Shown in pieces: positions 37,332-49,900 of a stretch of 64,000 nucleotides of DNA (its first letter is position 1; each line of letters opens with the position of its first letter). The notes below the pieces were generated by a model, which saw nothing but the letters and a program-made list of their open reading frames with translations, made no database searches and was not told the origin of the DNA. The position numbers and the translations under genes were made by a program. This stretch comes from Branchiostoma floridae (taxonomy: Eukaryota; Chordata; Leptocardii; Amphioxiformes; Branchiostomatidae): NCBI RefSeq assembly GCF_000003815.2, contig NC_049983.1, forward strand, positions 23,031,800 through 23,095,799. Direction: 5' to 3'.

Positions 37332-38379
37332 ATACACACATGTACACACACACAGAATCCCAGAACACATACCTTCCTGTCGGACAGCAGAAAGGCGTCC
37401 ATGAAGATCTGCATGCCGTAGTCCTCCATGGTCCGGATGAAGTACTCTGCCGTGGCGCGCTTGGCGTCGGCGCCGGTCACGTGGTGCCGGGTGGAGCTGA
37501 ACCGGTCCGTCAGCAGCGCGCGCAGGTTGGACCGGGAGCTAGTGGTGTCCGCAGCGCCGGATAACGCTGGAAGACATGTAAAATCATTATTACATTGTAT
37601 TAGACTCGTGTGTTTAGGACATATTACATTGGTGTGTGTGTAGGACATCGCACTGTGTGTGTTCGGTGACGGGTAGAGCTGAAGCGGTCCGTCAGCAAGG
37701 CACGCAGGTTGGACCGAGAACTCGTGGTGTCGGCAGCGAGGGCAGATGCTGTAAGGCATGAAGAATCAGTATCAGTATAGACTTATGTATTTATTACATC
37801 ATAGTGTGTGTTTGGTGGCGGACAGAGCTGCACTGGTCCGCTTGCAGGTCCCACAGATTGGACCGGGAACTCCTGGTGTCGGCAGTGCGGGTGGATGCTA
37901 AGTAAAATATATTAAAAGTTATAAGTATAAGACTCGCACGCTTATGTATTTAGAACATCACATTGTGTGTGTTTGGTGCTGGGCACAGCTTAATCTATCT
38001 ATTATGAGGGCACAGAGGTGATGATGGTGAACTGGTGATATCAGTCTTTTATTTCTGTATTCAAGAGGCGCACGAAGTCTCACTATTGTGGTAGACTGGC
38101 ATCACCTACTTACCAAGTTGACAATTACGGGCATGCCTACCATATTGGTACCACTTTTACTGTCAAATTAGCTATAGTTTCACTTCTACAAGTAAGTCAT
38201 GGCTACATGCATCTCACTAGTATCACTTGTAAACTACCACACGATATGTTCTCAAATTTTCCCATTTCAAAATGAGTCGAAAATTAATGAGCGGGCTAAT
38301 ATTATCCATAGAATTTACTTGTTGTGGCCTTACCTGAGAAACACAGGACGAGGAGAGCACAAACTGTCCCCAGCGTCAT
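30220..38379 (-). CDS. M28 peptidase-like paralogue D, GPI-anchor-like end
   Basis: Eleven minus-strand exons: 38334-38379, 37373-37566, 36561-36795, 35839-36035, 35231-35386, 34817-34961, 33157-33309, 32676-32849, 31833-31945, 30973-31072 and 30220-30311. They sum to 534 codons plus stop with all phases consistent. It starts with signal peptide [15 protein letters not shown] and has [34 protein letters not shown] and SDLWSFW. The general-base Glu is Trp and the last His ligand is Leu, so hydrolysis is unlikely. A beta-rich module follows, then ETSPQSGSS and a hydrophobic end [15 protein letters not shown].. with no cytosolic tail, typical of a GPI signal. It is the most divergent paralogue at the nucleotide level. 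Function unknown; probably an outer-surface anchored pseudoenzyme. Confidence 0.85.
31350..31642 (-). mobile_element. Full-length tRNA-derived SINE
   Basis: On the minus strand: GGCGTAACTGGTAGAGCGTTC, GTTCGATCCCCACC, CTTGGGAAAGGCACTTTACA and a tail ending in an A-rich run. Short target duplications AGAGTAGAT lie at 31341-31349 and 31643-31651. It is in intron 9 of paralogue D. Confidence 0.9.
33340..34680. repeat. 42-bp minisatellite seeded from paralogue D exon 7, inverted across a gap
   Basis: About thirty units of GTGTTACTACAGGCGCATGT plus CGTCACAGGCACAGTGGTGA repeat left of the gap. Right of the gap the units are reverse-complemented. The core GCGCATGTCGTCACAGG is also present inside exon 7 at about 33255-33271. 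The array fills the intron between exons 6 and 7. Confidence 0.9.
34297..34396. other. Assembly gap (100 N)
   Basis: 100 N at the point where the 42-bp minisatellite changes orientation. Confidence 0.99.
36076..36197 (-). other. Second, shorter copy of paralogue D exon 4 (exon 4a)
   Basis: Directly upstream of exon 4 (35839-36035) lies a copy with its own acceptor (CCACAG) and a strong donor (GTAAGA). It encodes [20 protein letters not shown] and continues to LANP. Its 122 nt are phase-compatible with exons 3 and 5. It would replace the segment carrying the MD metal ligand. It may be an alternative exon or a decaying duplicate. Confidence 0.65.
36855..37355. repeat. Long (CA)n-rich microsatellite
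   Basis: About 500 bp of CA dinucleotide with CTCA and CGCA variants lies in intron 2 of paralogue D. It creates long false reading frames on both strands. Confidence 0.95.
37660..38030 (-). repeat. Three decaying tandem copies of paralogue D exon 2 start
   Basis: Copies at about 37660-37752, 37808-37905 and 37970-38030 repeat the first ~90 nt of exon 2 (37373-37566). Shared motifs include GGTCCGTCAGCA, CGCAGGTTGGACCG and TGGTGTCGGCAG, with the interval TTA.ACATCACA.TGTGTGT. Similarity falls with distance from the real exon. None keeps a complete exon. Confidence 0.8.
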
Positions 38380-41005
38380 GTTGTTGGACTGTAGGTGTTT
38401 TGTTTCACTGAAATTCTACCTGTGCAAAACAAACAAAACAGAAATCATGAAACTGAAGGACCTCAATTATCTACATGTAGTTATTGTACTGCTATGCTAA
38501 TGGTAATACTATGTTTTTACTAGTACTACTGCCTTACATAACATCACACTACGCCTACAGGATGAAGAATACAATACACTAGCGGGTTCTGAAAAGTCTT
38601 GGTCGAAGGCATATCAGAAAACCTTAAAAAGTGTATAAGAGAAATCTAATCTCAAGACAGACAGTAGCACAAGCAGGAAAACTATGGTAAAAACCAATGC
38701 ATCAAAAGAACTAGTGTCAACTATTGAACTCTGATTCGTTTGAAGCTGCCGACCGCAATGTGATGATTTTGGGTTCACTTCCGTCCCCCCACACGTCCTG
38801 CAGTACGAGCATGGGATTTAATCCATTTTCCCACCTCTACTCCTCTGTTGTGCCCTTCTCTACTATCATATCAAAACGTTTACCCAGTTGTAGTATCAAA
38901 ATAGAAATGCCAAGATTTTATCGCGAGCCAATACAAAATACCTCTTTATTTGGGGACGTAGCCAGTTCTGTAAATCGCCGTGAGAAAATAACCTGTCCTG
39001 TGTGTAGGTGGGAGTGGACGCGTTGGGTCTTTTCGAATGTTTCAGTCAACATGTAGAATTATATGATAAATGTGTAGGATAATGTGTACTTCATAGCGTC
39101 GTATACAAATAGATAGGTAATGAAAAAAATATAGATAGGAAAACTCACAAGCGATTAATTTTCTAATTCTCATGTCATCTTTTCTAGACTATATTAGAAG
39201 TTTGTTTTTACAGGTTTTCATGCAATGTTGAACAGATTAAAGTTGCCACAAAACTGATTTTCAGAATAGAAATAATGTTAAATTTGGTGACGTGCTAATC
39301 CTCATAATGATAGATACACCGCTGACAAAATATTAAATTTAGGGATTTAGAAATGCAATAAAAGATTATGAAATATTTGTGAATACCTATTTGGTAACGT
39401 TAAGAATCCAAGGTTTATGTAACGCATACAAGGTGTGTACGTTGCATAGTCTAGTAAGTCAACGGTTCGTCTGAGAGCATAGTCTTAAGTTGAAGGCCCA
39501 ATTGCATCCTTTTGTCTGGCGTCGTATTGAAAAGTAAAATTTACTTCAAAACTAAACTTTTAACAAAGGTAGAGCCAATACAAGTACACTGGCTAGGGGT
39601 GGGGCCAATTTTGCACATTATGTATAACTTAAAAGCATAGAGAAGGCAACAGAGTTTTTCTCTTGTACGTAAAAAGAACCCAAGACTGACAGGAGTTGGT
39701 GTGACCACTTGGTGTGCTTGGCTGAAAACGTGTGTCGCTCCGTTCCGGGGCCCCAGTGCTGTTGAGCAGATGGTCCTGATATCATAATCGAGGCCCCTAC
39801 ATAGTTAGTTTGGGTTACACATATTTTTCTGCATTAACGTACAAGAGGGTTCAGAAAGCATGGAAAATATGGAGCGTACCTGTATCCAAAGTTGTAGGAA
39901 GAGTCGCGTTGGAGAGAACCTTCCTCTCGTGGGTCTTCTCTCGCCTCCCAACACTCGACTGTGAGAAAATCCGGCTCCCGGTGCTTCATACACACACTGT
40001 GTACCCAGTACCGGGGACATTTGTTATTTTTTTACAACGCCTACGCTACTTACACAACACCTGCATGCCTGTCATCTTTCTCAACTCAATACTCGACAAG
40101 TAGGGGGAGGGCAGGCACTTCGTTCTGCGATGGGATAGATAAAAATAAGTGCTTATCATTAATTGAGATCTTTCCCTGTTGTTATTTCGACAGTTTACAG
40201 AAAAACATCCATATTTTGAGTAGTGATTTAGTTCTTACATACTGGAGTAAAACAACAGTTAAACACTATATAATGAAATTTAAATATTTGTACACGTAAC
40301 AGTTTACATCATAACTTTGAATGTATGCTAAATCTGTGTTTTTGCTTTATTTTTCAATTCACCAGTGAAGAACAGGGAGATTTAATGAGAGAAATATTCA
40401 GACAGACAGACAGACATACACATACACATGTACAAAGACAAACCGTAGATACAAGAAACTCATATGCTAACGCTTGCCATCAATTCTCATAACTCCACTG
40501 GACGCCATAATACCGCCACATGAAAAAAAAACCTATAAAGTTATTCAAAGGGATGGCCAATGCAACATCAGTTATCCCGAGGTATATAAACTTCAGATGT
40601 TAAGGTGTTGAGAAGGCCCCTATAATAATGATGAACCGATCGTTGTTATGAGAGTTGATCGTACACCAAAAGGCTGCCGTGTGAGTGGGACACACCATAC
40701 AGTGATGGCGGCTCGGTGTACAGTTGTAGATCTGTGCTCACGTAGGTAGCTTCCCTCCCACGGGTGTTAGTAAGATAGCATCGGTACCGACACAACACAC
40801 CTGTTTTCTTTGCCACATGTTTATATGCTTGCCTGTTTGTTTGTTTGTGATAGACCGGGCTAATCGTTATGCTCGTGACAACGACGCCACCTGGCGGTAT
40901 TTTACTGCTCTACACCAGTCGCTTGTAACATGATAGACCGACTCGATAGCACTTCAAAAGGTAGAAATGAAAAATACAACCATGAACATACAAATGTCTG
41001 ACAAA

Positions 41006-41226
41006 TACTGTAAATGCAGAAACTTTCGTGGTGGTTTAATGTTTGCGGTTTTCGCGGTGGCCGTTTCACCGCGAACTTAAAACCACCGCGAACATTTCGC
41101 GAACATTTTTTCCATGGCAGTAAGAGACTACAGTGCATGGTGCTACCGCGAACTAATCCACCGCAAAAAGTCCTTTTTCCCGCTACCGCGAAATTAAATC
41201 CCCGCGAACTTAAATACATTTACAGT
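41006..41226. mobile_element. Foldback MITE TACTGTAAATG
   Basis: The left end TACTGTAAATGCAGAAACTTTCG pairs in part with the right end GAACTTAAATACATTTACAGTA. The inside is rich in CCGCGAA / TTCGCGG. It is non-coding. Confidence 0.8.
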
Positions 41227-43804
41227 AAATGCAGCCACTAACCCAATGGTAGTCAACCCGCTAACTGCGTTGCTATCATAGATCGTACTGCTAATTGTGA
41301 TGAACAGTACGAGCTAGTTAGTAGAAATTTGCCAACCAAAGCCATGGTCACATTTCCAAACCGGGGCCCGGGAGAGCGTTCATTATTACGAGAACGAAAA
41401 TTTTCGCGAAATATGCAGAAATTGTGCTGGTGACTATCTGCTTAATTTGATTTTGTGTTTTGTGGTCTTTTGCAGCATACCTTTCCGTTCCTGCCAACGT
41501 CCCGGTCAGAGCCGGTTTGGAAATATAAACTACCGACTTGACTTTGAGTTTGACTTTATTGACGATGAGACAAGTCATTACACTACGGACCTTGGCAAAA
41601 GATGAGACAGAATGATTGCTAATCATAAACACCCCAATTTATTTCTTTGTGCCATTTTTTCAGCCCACAAAAGATTTGCTTGGAGGTGTTTGAATAGTCA
41701 TCACTGGACAAAGTACAATGGGTGTGTTTGGAAGCCGAAACCATGGAAGGTTTCGGCCACCCTTAACAAGCTAGCCTATCGAAACTTCTGCACGTTCGCA
41801 AATGGATTTTTGATAACACCTCAGCTTCAAACCCTATTTAAAAATTCAAACCCCCCAATCAACGTCCCTTTGTACTACATTTTAAGTACCGGAGCGTGGT
41901 AGTACACATAAAGAGGCGACCGTCAGACAGTTTCAAAAGACGGCGATCGTTTTCGAGACGGAAATTGGAGTCAGCTACTGTGAAACCGCACCCAATCTTC
42001 CTATATAAGGTATACTCTCTACCAGACAAGCAATGCTGGCCATAGTGGGGATGACTTGCCTGGAATGTTTGCCCACAGTAGAGTAACATTTGCCCGCACA
42101 AGATAAAGTGTTAGTTGTTACCCTTCCCGCGGACTGACTTCATCCTTTAACTCGATTAATTTTGGCCAAATTCTACTATGCATTTCCCTAGGCTTGATGG
42201 GGCTAACTACTCCTAATACCAAGTTTGATTCTTTTGCCTCTAATTTCCTAGCCTCCTTTCGTAGACTTTTAGCAGCGCCGGCTTTTCCCGATTTTCAATA
42301 TGGGCTAAACGTTCTGCTTGTTTTCTATACCTCTAAGTGCCGATGTTCCAAATTGCGAGTGACCCCCCCCCCCCCAAAAAAAAATGTGCAGGACACTACT
42401 AACTTCTTGTGTTACTGAATACACGATATGGGGGCACCCATGCATTTTCGCTTCTTGTCACCCCCCCCCCCCCCCCCCCAAAAAAAAAGAAAGAACAATT
42501 ATGAAACGGTCGGGTATGATAAAGACTAGTCAGCGATATGACAATGCTAGTGGGTGTGTGCAAATGGGTGTGTCACTCAAAGTTTCGGTGTAAATGCTGA
42601 GTTTCGGTCACGTCAGCACCGAAACTTTCTTGTTTTTTCTCAAAGGTTTCGGTAAACAATGCTTTGAATAACATTTATATCAAATGTCGATTTAGCCTAT
42701 TTTTCCAAGGAGAAATCGACCACTCCTATTGACAAAAGGGTAAAGATACAAAGCAATGCTCAGCCCCGAGTGATTGGCGAAGCTGTTACAAGTTGACACA
42801 TCCGTTACTATCAATTTTCTTCTAACAGTGACTGTTTATTAAAGGTAGAGAACATACCGCAAATTTTTGACACGCCCCTTTGTTAGAATGCCAAAGCTTT
42901 GGGGATTTCGATATGGTCAGCATTTAACTGCAGAAAAACTAGAAAATGCGTCCTTCTGTAATTCATTTCTAGTTTTTCTGCAGTTTTCTTTTGAAACTCC
43001 TTTGTTTTCTTCTTCAAATATCGCGCTAGACTTATATTGGGTTTCTAGTGTATAAAGCCGTAAATTAAGTTTGCATGGCAAAGAAAGTACGTAAGTAGGG
43101 GGAGAAAAGAGCGACAGAAATACAGAATGAAGGAAATAGAAAAGAAAGGAGAAAGAATAAAGAAAAGGAAGGAAGGAAAGATTTTTCAAAAGAGTGGTTA
43201 TCTTCTCACATCGGTCCAAACAGTCGGCGCTTTTTTGTTCTTTGCCGTGTTTGCTTCTGAGCTAGTCTCTACCAGGCTCCGTGGATCGGTGGTCTAATTG
43301 TAGAAATTGTAATTGTACGCTAGGGGAGTCGGTCGGCCAGTAAAAACATTACCCTCACCACGTCGTGGTGCGTGGCAAAAACATTTGAGTCCTTCGTGTT
43401 GATTATGTTCTACTTCTGAGCGACCTTCTCATGTTTGTGTTGCCAACTTGGCTCCTACCGCGAAACTTTTGTCCGCCGGCTCGGGTTGGGTTTCCGAAAC
43501 TATGGAGCCTTTAGAGGGTTTCAGGGGTCAGCTGACGTTATAGCTATAGCCTCCTACATCGGCCTCTCTGGGGGCATTGGCGTAAGTTGTTGGGGGCGAG
43601 TACAAGCTTCCAGCAACCTCCTTGCTTCCAGGCATAACGTTATATGATCTTATATTCCTTTTCCGGCATTTTTCCTTTCGCGGCATATTTTCCTTCCCGG
43701 CGTATTCTCAGTTTAAAAACGCGAATAGACACCCCCCCCCCCCCACACACACACGCACACAACAACGTACGCCAATGCCACAGAGAGGCCGGTGAATGAG
43801 GCTA

Positions 43805-43833
43805 TGACGTCAGATTGAACGTGAGGGTATAAA
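43805..43833 (+). promoter_or_regulatory. CRE-like site and TATA box of paralogue E
   Basis: A palindromic TGACGTCA (43805-43812), the consensus for CREB/ATF factors, lies 16 bp before TATAAA (43828-43833). The ATG at 43949 is 116 bp downstream, leaving room for a start site near 43858 and a short 5' UTR. Confidence 0.6.
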
Positions 43834-43948
43834 GGCCGCTGTACTCGCTGTGTACTTTATCTAGAGTTCACTCGCTCCGTGGTCTTCTCACTGTGTGCAT
43901 AACAGGCGCTCGGAACCTCTACATTTCTCACAAAGCCGTATTTCCAAC

Positions 43949-46900
43949 ATGACAGCCATGTTCAGGACAGCATTCTGCGCGATGATAGCCCTGGTGTCAG
44001 CACTAGGTAAGTGTATGTGTTTTTTCTGAGTAATAAAAATAAAAGTATGGGCTTTAGCTGTCTAATTTAAGGGCCCCGGTCACGTTCATTGCAAGTGGGG
44101 TTGCATTTTTTTCTTTGGCGTAACTGCAAGATGTTTAAACCAGAATACAAATGTTCTGCTTTCAAATTGCGCCATGATACCAATTGTGTTCTTTTGGCAA
44201 AGCCGCTTTACACGACTTGGGTACCTGACTTCGGTTGGGGAGGTAAAAGGCGGTGGAAGGAGAGGAATGGGCTCCGCCTCCCAATACACCTTTCTCACGC
44301 GGCGGCCATGATAGATTGAAGACGAGGTCAATGAGGCAAACAGACAAAACTTATTTCTAAAATCAGCTCCTATTTAGATTTCCCCCAAACCACACAAATT
44401 TTCACAATATAAGATCAAATAATAAACATTATAACTAGTGTTATGCACCGAAAGATGTATCAATTTAGAGTAGCGTAGACTGACCCCATCGTCCCTTAAG
44501 AGATGCAAAATAAAAACATAATAATGCATATATTCGACGGACATGCAGCCAAATCTCTTATTGGTCACTTTCCTAATTGGAAGGCTATAATTGGTTGAAC
44601 TGCTAATTATGATGGACAGTCTTTTGTTTGCCTCATTGAACTCGTTTTAGATCTATCATGGCCGCCGCGTGAGAAAGGTGTATACCGAGGCCTAGACACA
44701 GTGGATAACAATCCACAGTCCCTAGGGCTTCAAAAATGCTAGGAGACTGGGTTTGCCTACCTACTTTACCACCTTCGGCGTGCGATCGTAAAATAAGGGT
44801 ATATTTGGGATTGTTATGTACTATGTGTCGTATAATACACAAATACCAGCTGTTATATTTCGGAAAATGCTGTCTTATATCCTTGCCGGTGGTCGGTAAC
44901 TGTAACTGTTTGTGGCTGTAACACCCTCTTTGGAAAACTAGAGCTAGATAAGCAATGAAAAATACGCGTCGGCTGTGTCTAACGATCGGCTAAACATTGA
45001 CATTGTGATAAATTGAACCTTAAATCAGGGTCAAATGCTTTGTTTTCGTCGCGGTCACGGCTGGACGGGTGTGTTGGGAACACATCTGTTTATCCTGTAG
45101 CAGTAACAGTAACACTAAACAAGGACACTTTTTCAGCCCGAATGATGCATATAAGGTTTCGTACGTACAGACTTCAGCTTAACCTTAATTGTACACGTTT
45201 TCTACATTGCTGTGGCCTGCGAAACTCAGGCGATTGTTGTTCATTTCACTGGTGTTTATTTTCTTATCAGCAGGTAAATAAGTGACATATTAATGTGTGT
45301 CTAGAGCAGAGTACGTAGGCCAGACGTTGCCTTGTGGACGAAAACTATCCCAAACAGTTTGTTAGTTCGGAGACCTTCTATATCCATTAAATATTCTAAT
45401 TATGCAAATGACTTTCACAACTGCCTAATCTATGATTGGTTATGTAAACCTTTGACTAAGTCACAATATTTACACGTCAGTCATCAATTTGTACTACTTG
45501 TCACTTTTGCATGTATTTGAGTCCTATAGTGGAAAACACTATAAATATCGATTTTTTTTCGATTATTTACAACGTTGTCCATTATAAGAGCCAAATACAC
45601 GTAACATATGTAGTTTATGGCAGGTGGGAGATTATCAGATCCTAATTATGCAAATATTTCAATAACTTTTTTTATACCTAGGCCTGCTGCCAGCCAAATC
45701 CCCACTCTAACCTGGAGGTTTAGGGTTAGGGTTAGGGTTGGGGTTAAGGTTAGGGTTGGGGCAATGGCTATGGCTATATGGCTATATGGCTATATGGCTA
45801 TACGGCTATATGGCTATATGGCTATATGGCTATATGGCTATATGATGGCTATATGGCGGCTATATGGCTATATGGCTATATGGCTATATGGCTATATGGC
45901 TATATGGCTATATGGCTATATGGCTATATGGCTATGGCTATGGCTATGGCTATGGCTATGGCTATTGCTATGGCTATGGCTATGGCTATGGCTATGGCTA
46001 TGGCTAGGGTTAGGGCTAGGGCTAGGGTTTAGGGCTAGGGCTAAGGAGTAGGGCTAGGGTTGGGGTTGGGGTTGGGTTGGGGTTAGGGCTGGGGTTGGGG
46101 TTGGTGTTAGGGTTAGGTTTAGGGTTAGGTTTAGGGTTAGGGTTAGGGTTAGGGCTAGGGTTGGTGTTGGTGTTAGGATTGGTGTTGGTGTTTATTAAAG
46201 CCTTCCAATTTCATTTGACACTAGTGTCACTAAGGCTACCTGGTACAAAGGACAATCTGTATGTCTACTGTTGAAGAGGATTATTAATGTCCTGAACAGC
46301 AAAACAAATACATCCATCCAGTCTGTTTTTCATATCAAAATCATAAGTAAACGCTATTTGACCTTTATCACAAATTCTGGATAGTATTACTGACGTTGCC
46401 TTAAGGATCACTAAAAGCGCTGAATATAGGTACATGTACACAATGAGGGTTGGGGTTAGGGTTAGGGTTAGGGTTGGGGTTGGGGTTAGGGTTGGTGTTA
46501 GGTTTAGGGTTAGGGTTGGGGTTGGGGTTAGGGTTAGGGAGGCCATGCTCAGCTACATTTATGTGAGACAAGATGAACTCACGTTACAATTCATTATTCA
46601 GTTCTGTGAATTTTTCCAGCCAGCCAGAGCTCTGAGGGCTAACCATTCACTATGGCGTCTGTTGACTGGGACATGCTATGGTCTTGACTTTTTTGGGTGA
46701 CAGATAGCCTGTAATGCAAGAAAGAAGTTGTGTATGGACCTCTTTCCTCTCTCCTAGCAGCTTGCTCTGGAACTTCAGGGGTGTTTTTGGTCAAAATCGT
46801 CCAAGGAGATATTGTGTAGTCTAGGTACCATCCGATTTCTACCCTTGCACTCGCTCTCCTAAAAAAATTGGACAGCGAGTGCAATGAGCCCCGGTAGAAA

Positions 46901-49900
46901 TCGGAAGGTACCCATATCGGCTACCAATGATACAAATAAGTCCATACTTTTTCATTCCTGTTGGTTTTCCCAGTCGCCAGCCAAACTCCAAGGCGAACTT
47001 GGAGGGTTACGGTTAGGGTTCAGGGGTTGCGGTTGGTGCTAGTGTTAGGGTTGGGGTTAGTGTTAGGGGTAGGGGTAGGGTTTGGGTTGGGGAGGTAGGC
47101 TATGTGAGACAGGGACTTCAGGTGAACCATATGCATTCACCATTCATTCCTGTTTTCCCAGCCGCCAGTCAGAGCTCCACCACCGCTAACCTGGAGGCGC
47201 TACTCCGGGACCACTTCAGCACCAACCGCCATCACGTGACCAGCCTGCCGGGCAAGACGGCCGCGCGAGACTTCATTTACGACACTTGGAGGGTTTACGG
47301 CATGCAGGTGTTCCTGCACAATTTTCAGACTACAAACAGGCAGGTAAGTAACGGAACAACGACACCAAGAACAAGTTCATCTTTGCTTGTCGGCTAGGGA
47401 TAGCCTAGTATCCAGCCGTATTATAGCTCCCGAGTCTCCTTTGTCCTCTCCGCAAATATTTATAACACGAATGGATACCAGGCTAGACTGTCACGGAGAC
47501 AGCAAAATTTTTCATTCTCCACTTTTCAGTAAAAATCGCCTAGTCTCTACAGTGTATTTATGTAACATATGAAACTTTTATGGGCCACGTGTCCAGGTAG
47601 TCACGTGTTCGTCTAGTCACGTTGTCTTAGTACTTGGGTCATTCGTCCTGAAGGAGGCAGTTAAGGTTATGTGCGCTACACGTTTCTAGTATTGGGTTTG
47701 AGTATTAACACTCTGGTCAGTATTGAACATCGCAGCATGTTATATTTCGCAGTACACGGGGGCTAACGTGGTGGGACTGTGGCCGGGCCGCTTCACGGGG
47801 ACCTCAGGGGACCGACCCGTCCTGCTGTCCGCCCACTACGACACCATGCGCGACACCCCCGGCGTGGACGATAACGGGTCCGGGCTGGCCGCCCTGCTGG
47901 AGTCGGCCCGCCTCATCACCTCACAGCCCTGTCTGCAGGACTACACCGTCGTCTTCACGGCTTTCGATCTGGAGGAGTGGGAACTCGGTAAGGACATTCA
48001 AACTTCATTTTACGTCAATGAAGGGTAGACATCGAGGGAATACGCCAACTAGCAATTGCTCAAGCCACTGGATATGAAACGGTCAAACGATCCAGATAAC
48101 ATCCGTAGTCTCTGTGTCATTGACGGAAGATAACGGACGTTATCTATCCGAAACGTCTTGCCATTTCCAAAATCATATCCTGATGCTTGAGTAATTGCTA
48201 TTAGGCGTATCTCATCACCTATATGTCGTACCATAGCATCTGAAGACGTAAATCGCTATTATGCTCAAGACAAAGGCTAGACATAGGAATTGACCTATGG
48301 AAAAAAATCGTTTTACATCTAGATTTATTTGGCCTCTTGACGGTTTCCCTCGATACTGCATCAGAACATCCGTTTGTAAGTGTGTGTGTTTTTCTGTAAC
48401 CACAGCTACCGCCGCGGGTTCGGCCTGTAACAGCCTGGGCTGCGGCAGCCGGGAGTTCGTGAACACTATCCTCCTGCCGTACCTCGCTCAGACAGGCGTG
48501 GAACCTGACGACTTCATGGGCGCCGTCGTCATGGATACCATCATGAACTACAACAGCAGCCGAGAGGCTCAGGTCATCCCAGGGGGGCAGATTTTCGGAA
48601 TGGTGAGCATTAGGGCCTAGGAAAAAATGACAAAGGTCAAAGTTGGTCTTGGGTGGTCAGTCCTGGTGTGTGACTGCAGCAGAACGTCCTTTTTAAAATT
48701 CTTTTAGACAGGAGGTGCTATAGTTTTTATATTTTGATGACAAAAATGAACTATAACAACAGCCAAGGGACACAGGTCATCCCAGGGGGAGGGGGCAGAT
48801 TTTCGGAATGGTGAGCGCTTGTCGTTGTCCAACAAGGAGCCAACCCGCGTTTGATATCTCGAGTTATGGACATGCTGTGTTCATGGTTTTTGAGTGCTAG
48901 GTAGCTCGTGGGGTCGAGAGTACGTTTTGTAGATTTGGGCTCCTTAGTGGCTTGTTTTGGAACTGCAGGGGCTGGTTAGGTGCCAGAGTTTGAAAATCAA
49001 AAAGGGATTGACGGATCGTCATGATTCTTTTTCTATCATAGTAATATACTAAACTATCATCTGTACAATTTGTTCTTGCCATAGTTAGGGTATTAAAAAA
49101 AACCTTTTTTTTCAGATCTCTTCAGTGTCACTGACGAAAGGAGGTCATCGACGTGTTGTCTATACGTCATGTTTATCTTTTTATCTGAAACGTCCTTTTT
49201 TTTTCTTCTCCCTTATCTGGACACAGGTGCCAGAGTTGGCCAACGCGTATGCTAGCATCTCTAACGGAGGTTTCCGCAAGCATCCCAGCCGAGCCCCGAT
49301 TCGAAAATGGAACCTACGCCTACCAACTGGATGTATAATATAACCTTCATCGACGTTTTGTCCATACATGTTTATCTTTTATTCCTTATCTTTATTCTTC
49401 TGCTCCCTGGATACATACAGGCGCCAGGATTGACCCAGGCGTACGCCAGCATCTCTAACGGAGAGTTCCGGGGAGATTTCCTCGCCACCATCTCCCGAGA
49501 GCCGGACGACTTCCCGCTCCTCAACACGTTCAACAAGCGGTGGGCGGGACTGGACAACCCGCAGTACAAAACACATGTAAATATAAACAAACAGACATAA
49601 TGACAATGAAAAACGGTTGCCCCTTTTTACTGTATGGATGACAGGACGTATATTACTGAGAGGTCACACCGACCATCATCGATCCATTGTAATTTCTAGT
49701 GAATACATGATCATGGACCTTGAAAGTGCATTGCAGACCCCAGACAGTTTACCAACATTGATCGATTTAAGGGGGCTCATGCAGATTTCCTGAAGATTAA
49801 GAGAAAGTTTTTTTACCAAGTGCCATATGACCTACATTGTAATAAAACAATACAAACTATGTGTGCAATGGTTAATCTTTGCATTGTTGTCTTGAAGCTT

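Larger units (their letters stand above)
38380..43948. other. 5.6-kb spacer between divergent paralogues D and E
   Basis: It contains two foldback repeats (41006-41226, 41345-41531), one arm of the 3701-3940 palindrome (about 42807-42862), poly-C/A tracts near 42363 and 42462, and promoter motifs just before E. No exon of the M28 family or other known protein was recognised. Confidence 0.6.

Noticed and set aside
36734-37564. A 276-codon open frame
   Set aside because: It runs through a 500-bp (CA)n tract and the antisense of two real exons of paralogue D.
39472-39530. Short similarity to the 3' end of paralogue D exon 6 (CTGAGAGCA.TAGTCTTAAG)
   Set aside because: Only about 25 bases agree loosely and no splice sites or frame support an exon relic.
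45617-46051. Open frame with WLYGYMAI repeats
   Set aside because: It is the GGCTATAT satellite and TTAGGG-like repeats, not a protein gene.
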